A DNA stretch of 64,000 nt from positions 124,001-188,000 of the forward strand of contig JADZBE010000020.1 in the NCBI GenBank assembly GCA_020852275.1. Reading direction: 5' to 3'. The translations under genes were made by a program, and so were the position numbers. This document shows positions 36,095-45,415 of this stretch, piece after piece. Below the pieces are notes generated by a model that was given only the letters and a program-made list of their open reading frames with translations, was not told where the DNA came from and did not search any database. Origin of the DNA: Phycisphaerales bacterium (GTDB taxonomy: Bacteria > Planctomycetota > Phycisphaerae > UBA1845). Each line of letters starts with the position of its first letter. The first letter of the stretch is position 1.

Positions 36095-36997
36095 TCATGC
36101 TCCACCGGAAGCAGCGGGCGCGGGGTCCGCCGCCGCGTCCTCCTCGGAACTCTCCGTCGCCGCGGGGCGCGGCTCGCGCATCAGTTCATCAATCCGCCGC
36201 GACGAGAACCGCGTGTTGCTCAGGTCGATGTCCTTCTCCTGCTCCAACACGCCGTGATACAGCTCCAGCGCGCGGGCGCGGTCGTGCAGGCGATAATCAT
36301 AGATCACCGCGGCCTGGAAGCGGACGGGGTGCGGCGTCTTCGGGTTCCACAGCATGGAACGCTCATACCACCGCACGGCGATCAGCTCCTGCTCCGGGAA
36401 ATACTCCTTGTGGATCTCTCCCGCGTAAAAGGCCGCGTCATCGATCTTGTCGCTTGTGGGATACAGGTTGATCACGGACTTGAACGCGTTGAGCGCCTCG
36501 AGCATCTTCTCCTGCCGGTACAGCCCGGGGATGCCGGATCCCCCCTGCTTCATCAGCTTCACCGCGCTGGCGTACAGCCGATCCGCCTCGGGAATCGAGA
36601 GCGTGGGCTTCAGATCAACCGGCGGAACTTCCGCGTCGAGCATGTAGTGGAACTGCTGCACCTTCTCCAGCCCGGCCAGCTCCGCGGCGGCCTGATCGCG
36701 CCGCGCCGTGTTTCCACCTGCCGCGTACGCATCCCGCAGCGACCGCAGCGAGGAGACATACGCATCACGGTGAGTCACCACCTCCTCCGCGAGGTCGGCC
36801 TCCTTCGCGTTGTGCAGGAAGTCCTCATCCACCTGGCGCGGCGCCAGCGTCTGCGCGACGATCACCCGATCCGCCTTGGGCGACCGACCTGACCGAAACA
36901 AGGCGTCGGTCTGACATCCCGACGCGAGCGCCAGCAAGACGGCGCAACCCCAGGCCGAGGCGCATCGAACAAATGAGTACTTGCGCGACACTTCCAT
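36095..36997 (-). CDS. TPR outer-membrane-type lipoprotein
   Basis: 300 residues from the ATG at 36997. Lipobox LASGC lies near residue 28 (AVLLALASGCQTD), so the mature protein is lipid-anchored. The body contains tetratricopeptide-like helices (LMKQGGSGIPGLYRQEKMLEALNAFKSVINLYPTSDKIDDAAFYAGEI, WYERSMLWNPKTPHPVRFQAAVIYDYRL) resembling BamD/YfiO and Tol-Pal-associated proteins, but shorter in repeat number. Role in envelope assembly is inference. A long run of C/G immediately precedes the ATG. Confidence 0.75.
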   Translation of the reverse strand: MEVSRKYSFVRCASAWGCAVLLALASGCQTDALFRSGRSPKADRVIVAQTLAPRQVDEDFLHNAKEADLAEEVVTHRDAYVSSLRSLRDAYAAGGNTARRDQAAAELAGLEKVQQFHYMLDAEVPPVDLKPTLSIPEADRLYASAVKLMKQGGSGIPGLYRQEKMLEALNAFKSVINLYPTSDKIDDAAFYAGEIHKEYFPEQELIAVRWYERSMLWNPKTPHPVRFQAAVIYDYRLHDRARALELYHGVLEQEKDIDLSNTRFSSRRIDELMREPRPAATESSEEDAAADPAPAASGGA

Positions 36998-37444
36998 CCC
37001 CCCCCCCTGCAACCTCGTCCTGTTCATCATTCGCCCTCCCGGCCGCACCCGCCTCGTCCGTCCGCGCCCGTCACGTCCCCGCGCAGCTATCGCGCCACTG
37101 CGTCTCAGTCACGCCGCTGCGCGCCAAGCCCGTCAACCCGTTCGCGCAGCGCACATCATTACAGCCTTGCCTCCCGCCACCGTCAACCGCTCGCGCGCCG
37201 CGGCGATCCGCTGCCGAAATCCATGCAGCAGGTCCGTTCCGTGACAGTATCCCCGCCGCAACGTCGCCGACCGGTTCGGGCGTTGCTCAGCGCGGAACAA
37301 GTCGCCCTCGGACGCAAGGAAAAGGAGCAGCTTGAGGCCCGGATGCAGTCCTCAATTCAGTCAGATCAGTAGCGCATCATCCTTTAGGTTGCGATGAGCG
37401 GACATGCCGTGCCCGGGTTGCTTGGTCGACCATGCTTGGCGGGT

Positions 37445-37556
37445 GGGTGGCATGCTCTCGCCGTACGCGGCGTGAGCATGTGAATCCTGCGATGCGGGTC
37501 GATGCCTCATGCGCGGGTGAGCATGGCTACCCGCTGCGCGTGAAGCCATGCCACCC
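37445..37556. repeat. Cloverleaf-like nested hairpin element
   Basis: Outer arms GGGTGGCATG (37445-37454) and CATGCCACCC (37547-37556) are perfect. Inside are CATGCTC/GAGCATG (37451-37457 with 37474-37480) closing over CGCCG-TACG-CGGCG, and CATGGCT/AGCCATG (37522-37528 with 37544-37550). It lies in the 715-base gene-free interval 36998-37712, upstream of ssrA. Confidence 0.8.
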
Positions 37557-37602
37557 GGCGCGCCGCCCTTCCTGGAATGCTGTGGCCCTGCGTCCTGAAG
37601 TT

Positions 37603-37658
37603 CGATCCCCCTGCCGCTGGATACAAGGGTCGATTCCCTTGCCGCTGGATACAGGGGA
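37603..37658 (+). repeat. 28-bp tandem direct repeat upstream of tmRNA
   Basis: Two adjacent 28-base units (37603-37630 and 37631-37658) matching at 24 of 28 positions, core TGCCGCTGGATACA. They end 54 bases before the tmRNA 5' end, so they may be part of its upstream regulatory region. Confidence 0.75.
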
Positions 37659-37702
37659 CGATCTTCGCTACCATTCTCGCAGAAGATCGCCGCGGAACCG
37701 CG
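37659..37702. promoter_or_regulatory. Two hairpins just upstream of the tmRNA
   Basis: CGATCTTC (37659-37666) pairs with GAAGATCG (37682-37689); CGCGG-AA-CCGCG lies at 37691-37702. These end 10 bases before the tmRNA acceptor stem. They could be part of a precursor leader cut by RNase P or a terminator of upstream transcription. Confidence 0.55.
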
Positions 37703-37712
37703 CGGCGACGCC

Positions 37713-38066
37713 GGGGGCGATTGGATTCGACCGGGCGTAGTGAAAGTCAGGTGGCGTGCCGAGGTCGCCGGTCGGCCTCGTTAATCAACCGGCAAACAAC
37801 TCAAATGGCAACACTTCGTATGCCATGGCTGCCTAAATAAGCGCAGCCCGCCGCGCGGACGACGCCCGCTGGTCCGCGACGGCGACACCAGCGGGCTGGT
37901 CTCGTCGCGCTAGCCGGCCGCGACGGGGTGAGAAAACAGTCGGAGGTAGGAGAAGCCGCAGCCTGTCGGCGGGCGTCGGCGGATCCGAAACTTAAAACAC
38001 CGTCTATGCACGTAGAGGCCTGTCCGTAACCGCCGCGGGACGGGGGTTCGATTCCCCCCGCCTCCA
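37713..38066 (+). ncRNA. ssrA: Transfer-messenger RNA (tmRNA)
   Basis: About 354 nucleotides. The acceptor stem is GGGGGCG (37713-37719) with CGCCTCC (38059-38065), discriminator A; CCA is not encoded. The 5' part is ATTGGATTCGACCGGGCG and the 3' part the T arm GGGGGTTCGATTCCCCC. The tag reading frame is GCA resume (37792) then AAC AAC TCA AAT GGC AAC ACT TCG TAT GCC ATG GCT GCC TAA, i.e. ANNSNGNTSYAMAA, with the usual hydrophobic C-terminal proteolysis tag. It rescues stalled ribosomes with SmpB. Confidence 0.95.
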
Positions 38067-38071
38067 TTAAC

Positions 38072-38581
38072 TCAGGAGCGTCCGGATGCGATGCAGGCCG
38101 CAGCACCGATTCGGTGATGCTGCCGCCGCGATGCCGTCAGCGCCGACAACGCGAGCAACACAGCATGAGAAGCCAGCAGCGCCCCGCCTTCCGAGCGTGA
38201 AACAGTTTTGCCGAAGGTGCGACTGATAGGCACAAGCGCGCCCGCGAGAATCCCCATGTGACCCAAGGGGATGACCAGCGCGCCATCCACGCCGGGCGGC
38301 ACGACCAATTCCACAAGACCAAAGATGGCGCCCGCATTGAACAGGCATGAGCCGATGGCATTGCCCATCGCGAGGTCCGTCTGCCCCTTGCGCACGGCCA
38401 TGACGCTCGTCACCATTTCGGGAAGCGTCGTGCCGATCGAAACAACCGTGACCCCCACCACGGCCGCGGGGACTCCCAGTGCAAGTGCCATCCCCGAAGC
38501 GCCGTCGCTGGCAAGCAGGCCGCCCAGCGACAGCAAAACCAGCCCGACGATAAGGCACATGGCGATTAAGAGCCGGCTCAT
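38072..38581 (-). CDS. C-terminal half of a Na+/Ca2+ exchanger-family protein (truncated)
   Basis: 169 residues from the ATG at 38581 (MSRLLIAMC). It contains one alpha repeat of the CaCA exchanger family: GVTVVSIGTTLPEMVTSVMAVRKGQTDLAMGNAIGSCLFN (GTxxPE and GNxxGSxxFN). Complete exchangers need two such repeats and about 320 residues; the N-terminal repeat is not found upstream in any frame and is replaced by Ala/Pro/Thr-rich linker-like sequence and a 22-bp tandem repeat. Probably a deletion remnant; a dimerising half-protein is possible. It ends 5 bases past the tmRNA 3' end, convergent with it. Confidence 0.65.
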   Translation of the reverse strand: MSRLLIAMCLIVGLVLLSLGGLLASDGASGMALALGVPAAVVGVTVVSIGTTLPEMVTSVMAVRKGQTDLAMGNAIGSCLFNAGAIFGLVELVVPPGVDGALVIPLGHMGILAGALVPISRTFGKTVSRSEGGALLASHAVLLALSALTASRRQHHRIGAAACIASGRS

Positions 38582-38836
38582 GGGGAGGCTCGCGCGAGTG
38601 GGATCGTCGCCCAGCGGATCGGAGGCGGCGGACTTTGTGACGGAGGCCGTTTTTGCCGGAGCGGGTGTGGCGTCGGCGGGCGTGGTGGAGGCGGTCGTGA
38701 CGAAGGCGGGAATATCGCAGGCAGGCGCGGCGCAGGCAGGCGGCGCTGCTGCATGGCCAGCGACAGGGAGCAGGCCATGGCGAAGGCCCGACGGAGCGGC
38801 GTTCCAGTAAATTCGCCCCCCAAAGGATGCTGAAGC

Positions 38837-38925
38837 CCACCGGCTGGAAAGCCGGTGCCCCACCCTTGGAAAGCCGGTGACCCACCCTTGGGAAGCTGCT
38901 GCCCCACCCTTGGAAAGTCGGTGAC
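38837..38925. repeat. 22-bp tandem repeat, about four copies
   Basis: Units starting CCACCCTTGGAAAGCCGGTG at 38860, CCACCCTTGGGAAGCTGCTG at 38882 and CCACCCTTGGAAAGTCGGTG at 38904, plus a variant at 38837. It lies upstream of the truncated exchanger, between it and the next gene's 3' end. Confidence 0.85.
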
Positions 38926-38995
38926 CCACCCCGAAGTGTTTTTCACCGCGGGCTGTCAAGCGGAGCAAGCGATCTTCACAGACCCTCCGCGATCC

Positions 38996-40027
38996 TCACC
39001 GACCGTCGCCGCCTTCCGCCGGAGCGGCATCGGGGTCGGTGGACTCGGCCTTGGCTTTGCCCTTCTTCCCCGATTTCTGGGACTTGTGCTTCCCGGCGCC
39101 CGATTCGGCCGGGGGCGGCGCTGTCGATCCATCCCCGCCTTCCGCGCCGGGTTCAGAATCTTCAGCACCCGGCTGTCCCTCTTTGGCGCCGGGTTGCGGC
39201 GTCTGCTTCTGGCTGCGGCCTTCCGCTTTAAGGAGGAGCTGTGCGGAGACGCGGCGCTGCGTCGGTTCGAGGACCGCGCGGATGTCGGCGCGCATCTTGG
39301 CCAGCAGCGGCGGCAGCTTGCTCTTGTCCTCTCCGAGCTTGCGGGCGTCTTCCTGGGTCTGCTTGTAGATCGTTGTGATCTGCCGGTGCTGGTCGTCGGA
39401 AAGCCCGATGCCGGCGCTGGTGATGATGTGGATGTATTCCTTGGGCAGAAGTTTCGCCCCCGCGTCCTCGTCCTTCGACATGCCGAGTTCCTCGACCAGC
39501 TTGAGGAAATCGTCCACCTGCGCGCGGGTCAGCTCCTTCTCGATGTCGGCGATGAGCGAAGAGTAGTCCGGCGAGGCCTGCGACTTGGCGGAAAGCTGCT
39601 GCTGCCGCAGTTGGGACAGGCGCTCCATGATCGACTTGAGTTTCTCCTTGTCCTTGGCCTGCTTGGCCTCCTCGGCCTGCTTCCTCAGCTCCTTGTACTC
39701 CTGCCCGTGCTCGTCCGCGAAGCTCTTCTTGTTTGTCTCTCCCTTGAGCATCTGGCCGGCGTGAGCGATGAGGATGGCGTGAATGCGCTCCTGCTGCTGC
39801 GCGGTGAGGCGGAGCCGCTCGTTCATGAGTTGCTCGAACTTCGACATCTGCTCCTTGCCGCCCAGCCCCGGCTTGTCCTCCTTGGGCAATTGGCCGGTCC
39901 GCTTGAGCACTTCCAGTTCCTCCTCCCAGCCGGGCTTGTGCGGCACATCTTGCGCCGCCGCCGACAGGCCAAGCAGGCAGGGCACCAGCAGCCTCAAAGT
40001 CCAACTCGCAGTGCGTGCAAAAGTCAT
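38996..40027 (-). CDS. Secreted coiled-coil protein of unknown function
   Basis: 343 residues. AAGGAG precedes the ATG at 40027. Signal peptide (SWTLRLLVPCLLGLSAAAQ), then a helical, strongly charged body with long heptad-like stretches (LRKQAEEAKQAKDKEKLKSIMERLSQLRQQQL), and a low-complexity acidic/basic C-terminus (PGAEDSEPGAEGG...KSQKSGKKGKAK). The helix containing LTAQQQERIHAILIAH resembles the LTxxQ motif of the Spy/CpxP periplasmic family, though the spacing is not exact. Probably periplasmic; function unknown. Confidence 0.75.
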   Translation of the reverse strand: MTFARTASWTLRLLVPCLLGLSAAAQDVPHKPGWEEELEVLKRTGQLPKEDKPGLGGKEQMSKFEQLMNERLRLTAQQQERIHAILIAHAGQMLKGETNKKSFADEHGQEYKELRKQAEEAKQAKDKEKLKSIMERLSQLRQQQLSAKSQASPDYSSLIADIEKELTRAQVDDFLKLVEELGMSKDEDAGAKLLPKEYIHIITSAGIGLSDDQHRQITTIYKQTQEDARKLGEDKSKLPPLLAKMRADIRAVLEPTQRRVSAQLLLKAEGRSQKQTPQPGAKEGQPGAEDSEPGAEGGDGSTAPPPAESGAGKHKSQKSGKKGKAKAESTDPDAAPAEGGDGR

Positions 40028-40100
40028 GGCCGACACTCCTTGCATGTGGGGCGTCGTTTCACCCCATTTCGTCGTGCTCGCGCAGGCTGCAATCCCTATC

Positions 40101-40233
40101 GTCATTCCCGCGCGGGCGGGAATCCAGTTCCGTCAATCCCCGCGGAGGCGGCATTTCAGCGGTCCAAGGGCACCCTCTGGACCCCCGCCCGCATGGGGGC
40201 GACGGCTGTCAAGCCCGGTTCCGAGTTCCACCA
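40101..40233 (+). repeat. Dispersed double-hairpin repeat, family 1, copy G
   Basis: Complete copy: GTCATTCCCGCGCGGGCGGG...CTGGACCCCCGCCCGCATGG...CGAGTTCCACC. It fills much of the 508-base gap 40028-40535; the remainder holds nothing recognisable. Confidence 0.85.
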
Positions 40234-40535
40234 CGGTCTCCCAAGAGTAACGTGCCGCGCAGGCAGCTATTGTCAGCGGGAACAAGCCTGCCGGGAAGCG
40301 CCCGCCGCGGGATCCCATTCGGCAGTCTGGGAATCGGCAGCGTGGCGTCGTATCCCGGGGCGTGGTTTGGAGGAGCCTGGCCGGGTTATGGCGAGGCTCA
40401 CGTCACGAATTCCGGCGCAGGCCAGGCGGAGGTCAGGTTTGATGGTCGCGCGGCTCCGCGTCTGAGGCCCCGTATCGCTCCCAGGCCAACCCGTGCCCGC
40501 CGGCAGGTCAGGGCACAATCTCTCTGCGGTGCCGC

Positions 40536-41480
40536 TCAGACGCCGCACAAGGCCGAGCCGCTGGCGTGTCTCGCCAGGCATGCCTCGGCGCATTGGCGGC
40601 AGACCCCGCTCGCCGTGTCCCAGCCGTCGCGCCGCTCCACCAGGATTCGCACAAGGCGACGGCCCGCCTCGGACTGGAGGTCGAACCAGTCGAACGTGGA
40701 GAAACCGCACAGCGTGCAGGGCGACCCGAGCGTCTCTCGAAGGTCTCCGCCGCCCGCGTTCGATTCTTCCCAGCCGGGCAGGCGACGCGGATCCTGTGCC
40801 ATGGCCATGAGCGCGGAATGATCGAGCTTCGCCGGCGCCCACAACGCCTCGAACGCCGCGACCGGCGGATTGAATCGCCCGCCGAACGACCGCAGGAACC
40901 CGTTCCGCAGCGCCGTCTTTCTACCGCCCGCGATGTGACCGGCGGACGTCAGGCGGCTCTCCACATAGACGTTCCACATGACGTGATAACGATCGCGGAC
41001 GAGGTTGTCCTGGGGGGACTGGCCGGCCAGGTCGGCGGCGCGATATTGAAACGCCGGGTCCATCATGTCGGCCACATGCTGCAGCTCGCGGCGCATTTCA
41101 TCTCGGCAGGGGTCGGGGTCGGCCAAGTGCTCGGGTGTAAGCTGAACCAGGACGGTGCGCGTGGCAGAAGGGTCGTCGTCACGCTGATACAGCTCGATGG
41201 ACTCCTGCCTGGCCCGCGCCGCCTGCCGGACGAGGCATCGATCGGCTTTGCCGGCGACAATGGGCTGCTCCGCCAGCAGATCTTCGACAAAGCGGTTCAG
41301 GCCAAGCTGCTGGAACATCTCGGCATAGGCCTGGTGAAATCTCGCGTCGCGGGCCGTTCCCGCAGGGAGCAGGTAGAGCGGGTCAAGCACGGCGTGAACG
41401 GCGGGTTCGAGCTGCGGCTCGACGCGGACGCGGTGAAAAACGGCCAGTTCGATGAGGCGCGGGTCGTATTCAAACTTCAT
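40536..41480 (-). CDS. Uncharacterised protein with C-terminal Cys4 motif, end of the nxr-like block
   Basis: 314 residues. A GGAGGAG site precedes the ATG at 41480. Cytoplasmic (no signal peptide). The body is helical (HRVRVEPQLEPAVHAVLDPLYLLPAG, RQAARARQESIELYQRDDDPSA). The C-terminal 60 residues hold CTLCGFSTFDWFDL and CRQCAEAC, a CxxC...CxxC arrangement suited to one zinc or an Fe-S cluster. I do not recognise the family. Lying 18 bases after the TorD-like gene in the molybdoenzyme block, it is a candidate maturation or redox accessory protein. Confidence 0.75.
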   Translation of the reverse strand: MKFEYDPRLIELAVFHRVRVEPQLEPAVHAVLDPLYLLPAGTARDARFHQAYAEMFQQLGLNRFVEDLLAEQPIVAGKADRCLVRQAARARQESIELYQRDDDPSATRTVLVQLTPEHLADPDPCRDEMRRELQHVADMMDPAFQYRAADLAGQSPQDNLVRDRYHVMWNVYVESRLTSAGHIAGGRKTALRNGFLRSFGGRFNPPVAAFEALWAPAKLDHSALMAMAQDPRRLPGWEESNAGGGDLRETLGSPCTLCGFSTFDWFDLQSEAGRRLVRILVERRDGWDTASGVCRQCAEACLARHASGSALCGV

Positions 41481-41498
41481 GTCGGGCGCTCCTCCCGC

Positions 41499-42311
41499 CT
41501 AGTCGCGGTCCATGCCGAGCTGCACAAGGCGATCGCCGCCGCCCGGCACGTTTTCCTCGATGCCGCACGAGAATTCAACATCTTTCTCCGGATCGCGCGG
41601 GCAGACTTCAAGGAACGACGGACCCGTCGGAGCCTGGACGCGCCGGCACTCGCCTTCCAGAAACGACAGCAGCAGGCCTGCCGCCGCGCCGTAGAACGAG
41701 CGACCGTCCGCCTCGATGACGCGACGTGCGAAGGACGGCGCCCACCGTCCCAGGTGCTCGGTGAGAAACTCGCGCTCGGCATCCGCCACCACTTCGGCGC
41801 CGGCGGCGAATCCGCGACGAACGGCTTCCGCGGCGCGCGTTCCCAGAATCGCCATGAACTCGCACTCCACGCTCACATGGTCGATGCGCTCGGACGTCGC
41901 GTCGGCGAGCTGCAACCCGAAGGCGTTGTAGAAACCCGAAATATCCGCGAGCTGCGGGGATTGCTGGACGATGTCCTGCTTGCCGTACTCCATCTCATAG
42001 GAGGGACATCGACCGTGTGCCGTGTGGCCAAAGAGCCGCTGGAAATCCTCGCGCAGTCGATCCAGCGCGTCCTGCGGCTGATCCGCGGCGCAGATGGAAG
42101 TGAAGGCGTCCTCAAGCTCGCCAATCAGCCGGGACAAAGAGGCGTCCAAGTCCGCCGCCGTTTTCCGCACGTACACCCACCGCAATGGATCGTCCAGGAG
42201 CTTGCAGAGGTCCTCGTCGGGATAGCGAAACACGTTCGCCAGCAGCGCATAGACGGCGCCGCGCGTCTCCGCCCGTTGGGCTTGAATGTCCGTCGTTTGG
42301 TCCGTGCTCAT
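41499..42311 (-). CDS. TorD/NarJ-type molybdoenzyme chaperone
   Basis: 270 residues, all-helical. GGGAG precedes the ATG at 42311. The motif CPSYEMEYG with surrounding ...VYALLANVFRYPDEDL at the start and LQLADATSERIDHVSVECEFMAIL in the middle fits the TorD/DmsD/NarJ superfamily, which holds the apo catalytic subunit until the molybdenum cofactor is inserted and guards its Tat signal. It immediately follows the nxrB-like gene, as expected for a specific chaperone of the NxrA-like subunit. Confidence 0.9.
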   Translation of the reverse strand: MSTDQTTDIQAQRAETRGAVYALLANVFRYPDEDLCKLLDDPLRWVYVRKTAADLDASLSRLIGELEDAFTSICAADQPQDALDRLREDFQRLFGHTAHGRCPSYEMEYGKQDIVQQSPQLADISGFYNAFGLQLADATSERIDHVSVECEFMAILGTRAAEAVRRGFAAGAEVVADAEREFLTEHLGRWAPSFARRVIEADGRSFYGAAAGLLLSFLEGECRRVQAPTGPSFLEVCPRDPEKDVEFSCGIEENVPGGGDRLVQLGMDRD

Positions 42312-42444
42312 CGCAGTTCTCCCATGGAGGCCGAACTCGGCGCCCGGCCCCCGCCCCGACTGCGTCTTGCAGCTTTGGTTGCGTGCTTCAATTCCATCAA
42401 GCCGTCAGCAGCGGTTTCCTGCATCTCGCTCGCCGACAGTTCCC

Positions 42445-43722
<1,278 letters not shown>

Positions 43723-43867
43723 AGCCATTCCTCCGAATATGCCGGGGTAATCCCCTGCTTGCCCGCGGCCGCCAGGGCCGCAATCCCAATGACTGATGAC
43801 AATCCTTATCCCTGTCCGAGCAACGCTGTAACGCATCCAGCCGCGACCGCGGCGCCGCTTACGTGGC

Positions 43868-44455
43868 TCAGCCCACGCCGAAGGCCTGCTTGCGCAGCGA
43901 GTCCGCCAGCTTCAGGTACCGCTCATGCTTACCCGGGTCGCCATTGTGCTGCTCCGCCCGATCGAACGCCTCGATCATGGCCTTCTGCTGTGCTTCGCTG
44001 AGCATCTGGTCCGCCAGGTTGAACAACACGTCGTCTTCCTTCTGAATGTGGAATCGCAACATGCTGATGTAATCGCCGGCCGCCGTCTGAACCGCGGCGA
44101 CGGCGGCAGGCTCGCCGCCGGCCGCGCCGTCGAGGTTTTCGGATACGCGCTTGAGCAGGCGGCGACCCTGTTCATGCTCATTCAACATGCATCCAATCGG
44201 ACCGCCGTCCTTCGGGACGCCGGCGGCCTCAAGGACGGGAAACAGCTCGTCCTCTTCTTTATGGTGATGGCATCCGTCGGCGAAGTTGCGGAAGAAGTCC
44301 AGGGCGCTTGTAAAGAAAGCCTTGTCAATGCGGCCGGAGCGAAGCATCTGCTCCACCGAATCGAGCACACCTTCAATCACGCGATGTTCGTCTTTAAGAA
44401 TCTGCGTCGCCCTCGAGGCGACGGTTGAGCCATGACATGAGCAGCAGTGTGACAT
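43868..44455 (-). CDS. Hemerythrin HHE-domain protein 1
   Basis: 195 residues. GGAG lies eight bases before the ATG at 44455. Iron ligands read in order H-RVIEGV, H-HHKEEDELFP, HEQGRRLL and HIQKEDDVLF, the two HHE cation-binding motifs of a di-iron hemerythrin. It begins with a Cys/His cluster MSHCCSCHGS, which formally matches CxxCH but lacks an export signal. Bacterial hemerythrins bind O2 or NO and may detoxify or sense them. It lies between nxrA and nxrB in the same direction, so it is probably in the operon. Confidence 0.9.
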   Translation of the reverse strand: MSHCCSCHGSTVASRATQILKDEHRVIEGVLDSVEQMLRSGRIDKAFFTSALDFFRNFADGCHHHKEEDELFPVLEAAGVPKDGGPIGCMLNEHEQGRRLLKRVSENLDGAAGGEPAAVAAVQTAAGDYISMLRFHIQKEDDVLFNLADQMLSEAQQKAMIEAFDRAEQHNGDPGKHERYLKLADSLRKQAFGVG

Positions 44456-44476
44456 TGTTGCATCTCCGGTTGCAGT

Positions 44477-44797
44477 CTATTCAAGCACGGGCAGTCCCAG
44501 TCCGCCGGGCTGCATGGTTGTTTCCAGTCGTCCGCGGGCAAGCGGGCCCCACTTGGCCACCTCTTCATCAATCATCGCGCGGATGACGCCCTCTCCCAGC
44601 ACGCGCCGCGCCAGCGACGGGCCGGCAAACTCGTCTCCGAGGAATATCTGTTGGATCCTGTCCGCATCGAACCCCAGTCTGGCGTATTCCTCAATGAAGC
44701 AGCAGGCCATGTCCTTCATGGCTTCATCGTCGTCCGTTTCCACGCCGACGCCGTGCAGCGTCAGCGGATCCGTCGGATCAGGATCGTCATACGGCAT
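44477..44797 (-). CDS. 106-aa protein of unknown function in the nxr-like block
   Basis: GGGGAGG precedes the ATG at 44797. Acidic, cytoplasmic (MPYDDPDPTDPLTLHGVGVETDDDEAMKDM...), with LARRVLGEGVIRAMIDEEVAKWGPLA near the end. Its start overlaps the preceding hemerythrin's 3' end by 11 bases, a coupled arrangement. I do not recognise the family; similar small proteins accompany DMSO reductase-family operons, but I cannot state a role. Confidence 0.7.
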   Translation of the reverse strand: MPYDDPDPTDPLTLHGVGVETDDDEAMKDMACCFIEEYARLGFDADRIQQIFLGDEFAGPSLARRVLGEGVIRAMIDEEVAKWGPLARGRLETTMQPGGLGLPVLE

Positions 44798-45347
44798 GGG
44801 CGGTCCTCCCCAAGTCCGGGCACGGCGGCGTCGGCAGCCGCAGCAACATGCCCTTGTCGTCGAACTGATCGAGCATGGGATACAGATGCGTCTGCTCGCG
44901 CAGATTGTGGTGCTCGAGCACGTGCTTGAGCAGCCGCTGCCGTTCTATCACGGTCACCAGGTCGCGCGACGCCAAGGGTGCCTGCAGCCGCTCAAAGAGG
45001 CCGCTGAACTCACCGAGCAGTTTGCGGATGCGGTCATGTTCGGCACGAAACACATCCACGCCGCCTCCCACCGGGGGATCCGGCATGAGGGCGTAAACCG
45101 GGAGGAGCTGATCATCCTCGATCTGCATGTGATCAAGCAACGCGTCGCGGAACGCGAAGAATCTCTCCTTCGCCTCCAGCACGCGGCCCTCGACCAGAGC
45201 GTCCTGATGCGCGGCGAACGCTTCGTCCAGAACGTCATGCGCCCCCACCATCGCAACATACGCATTGCTGCGCAACCGGGGGGCCGACTCGTGAGCACAC
45301 GAGTGTGTTCCTCGGCATGAGCAGTGGTGTTGTGTCGCAGTGGTCAT
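44787..45347 (-). CDS. Hemerythrin HHE-domain protein 2
   Basis: 186 residues. Ligands: HDVLDEAFAAH, HMQIEDDQLLPVY, EHDRIRKLLGEF and HHNLREQTHLYPMLD (HHE motifs). Like its neighbour at 43868 it starts with a Cys/His-rich patch (HHCSCRGTHSCAH). It follows nxrA by 68 bases and overlaps the 106-aa gene by 11 bases. Probably an O2/NO-binding di-iron protein, by family only. Confidence 0.88.
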   Translation of the reverse strand: MTTATQHHCSCRGTHSCAHESAPRLRSNAYVAMVGAHDVLDEAFAAHQDALVEGRVLEAKERFFAFRDALLDHMQIEDDQLLPVYALMPDPPVGGGVDVFRAEHDRIRKLLGEFSGLFERLQAPLASRDLVTVIERQRLLKHVLEHHNLREQTHLYPMLDQFDDKGMLLRLPTPPCPDLGRTAHAV

Positions 45348-45415
45348 GGCCCCGTGCTCGTTATGAACCTCCCAGATCGTTGCGTCCGGGCGTCACCCGA
45401 CTCCAGATCGCCCCC

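Noticed and set aside
37801-38106. 101-codon minus-strand frame containing GGIEPPS
   Set aside because: This is the well-known spurious antisense frame over tmRNA/tRNA T arms; ssrA is clearly present on the plus strand.
43868-44455. Heme attachment to the hemerythrin CxxCH-like start
   Set aside because: CCSCH formally matches, but the protein has no export signal and the motif is at residues 4-8, so covalent heme is unlikely.
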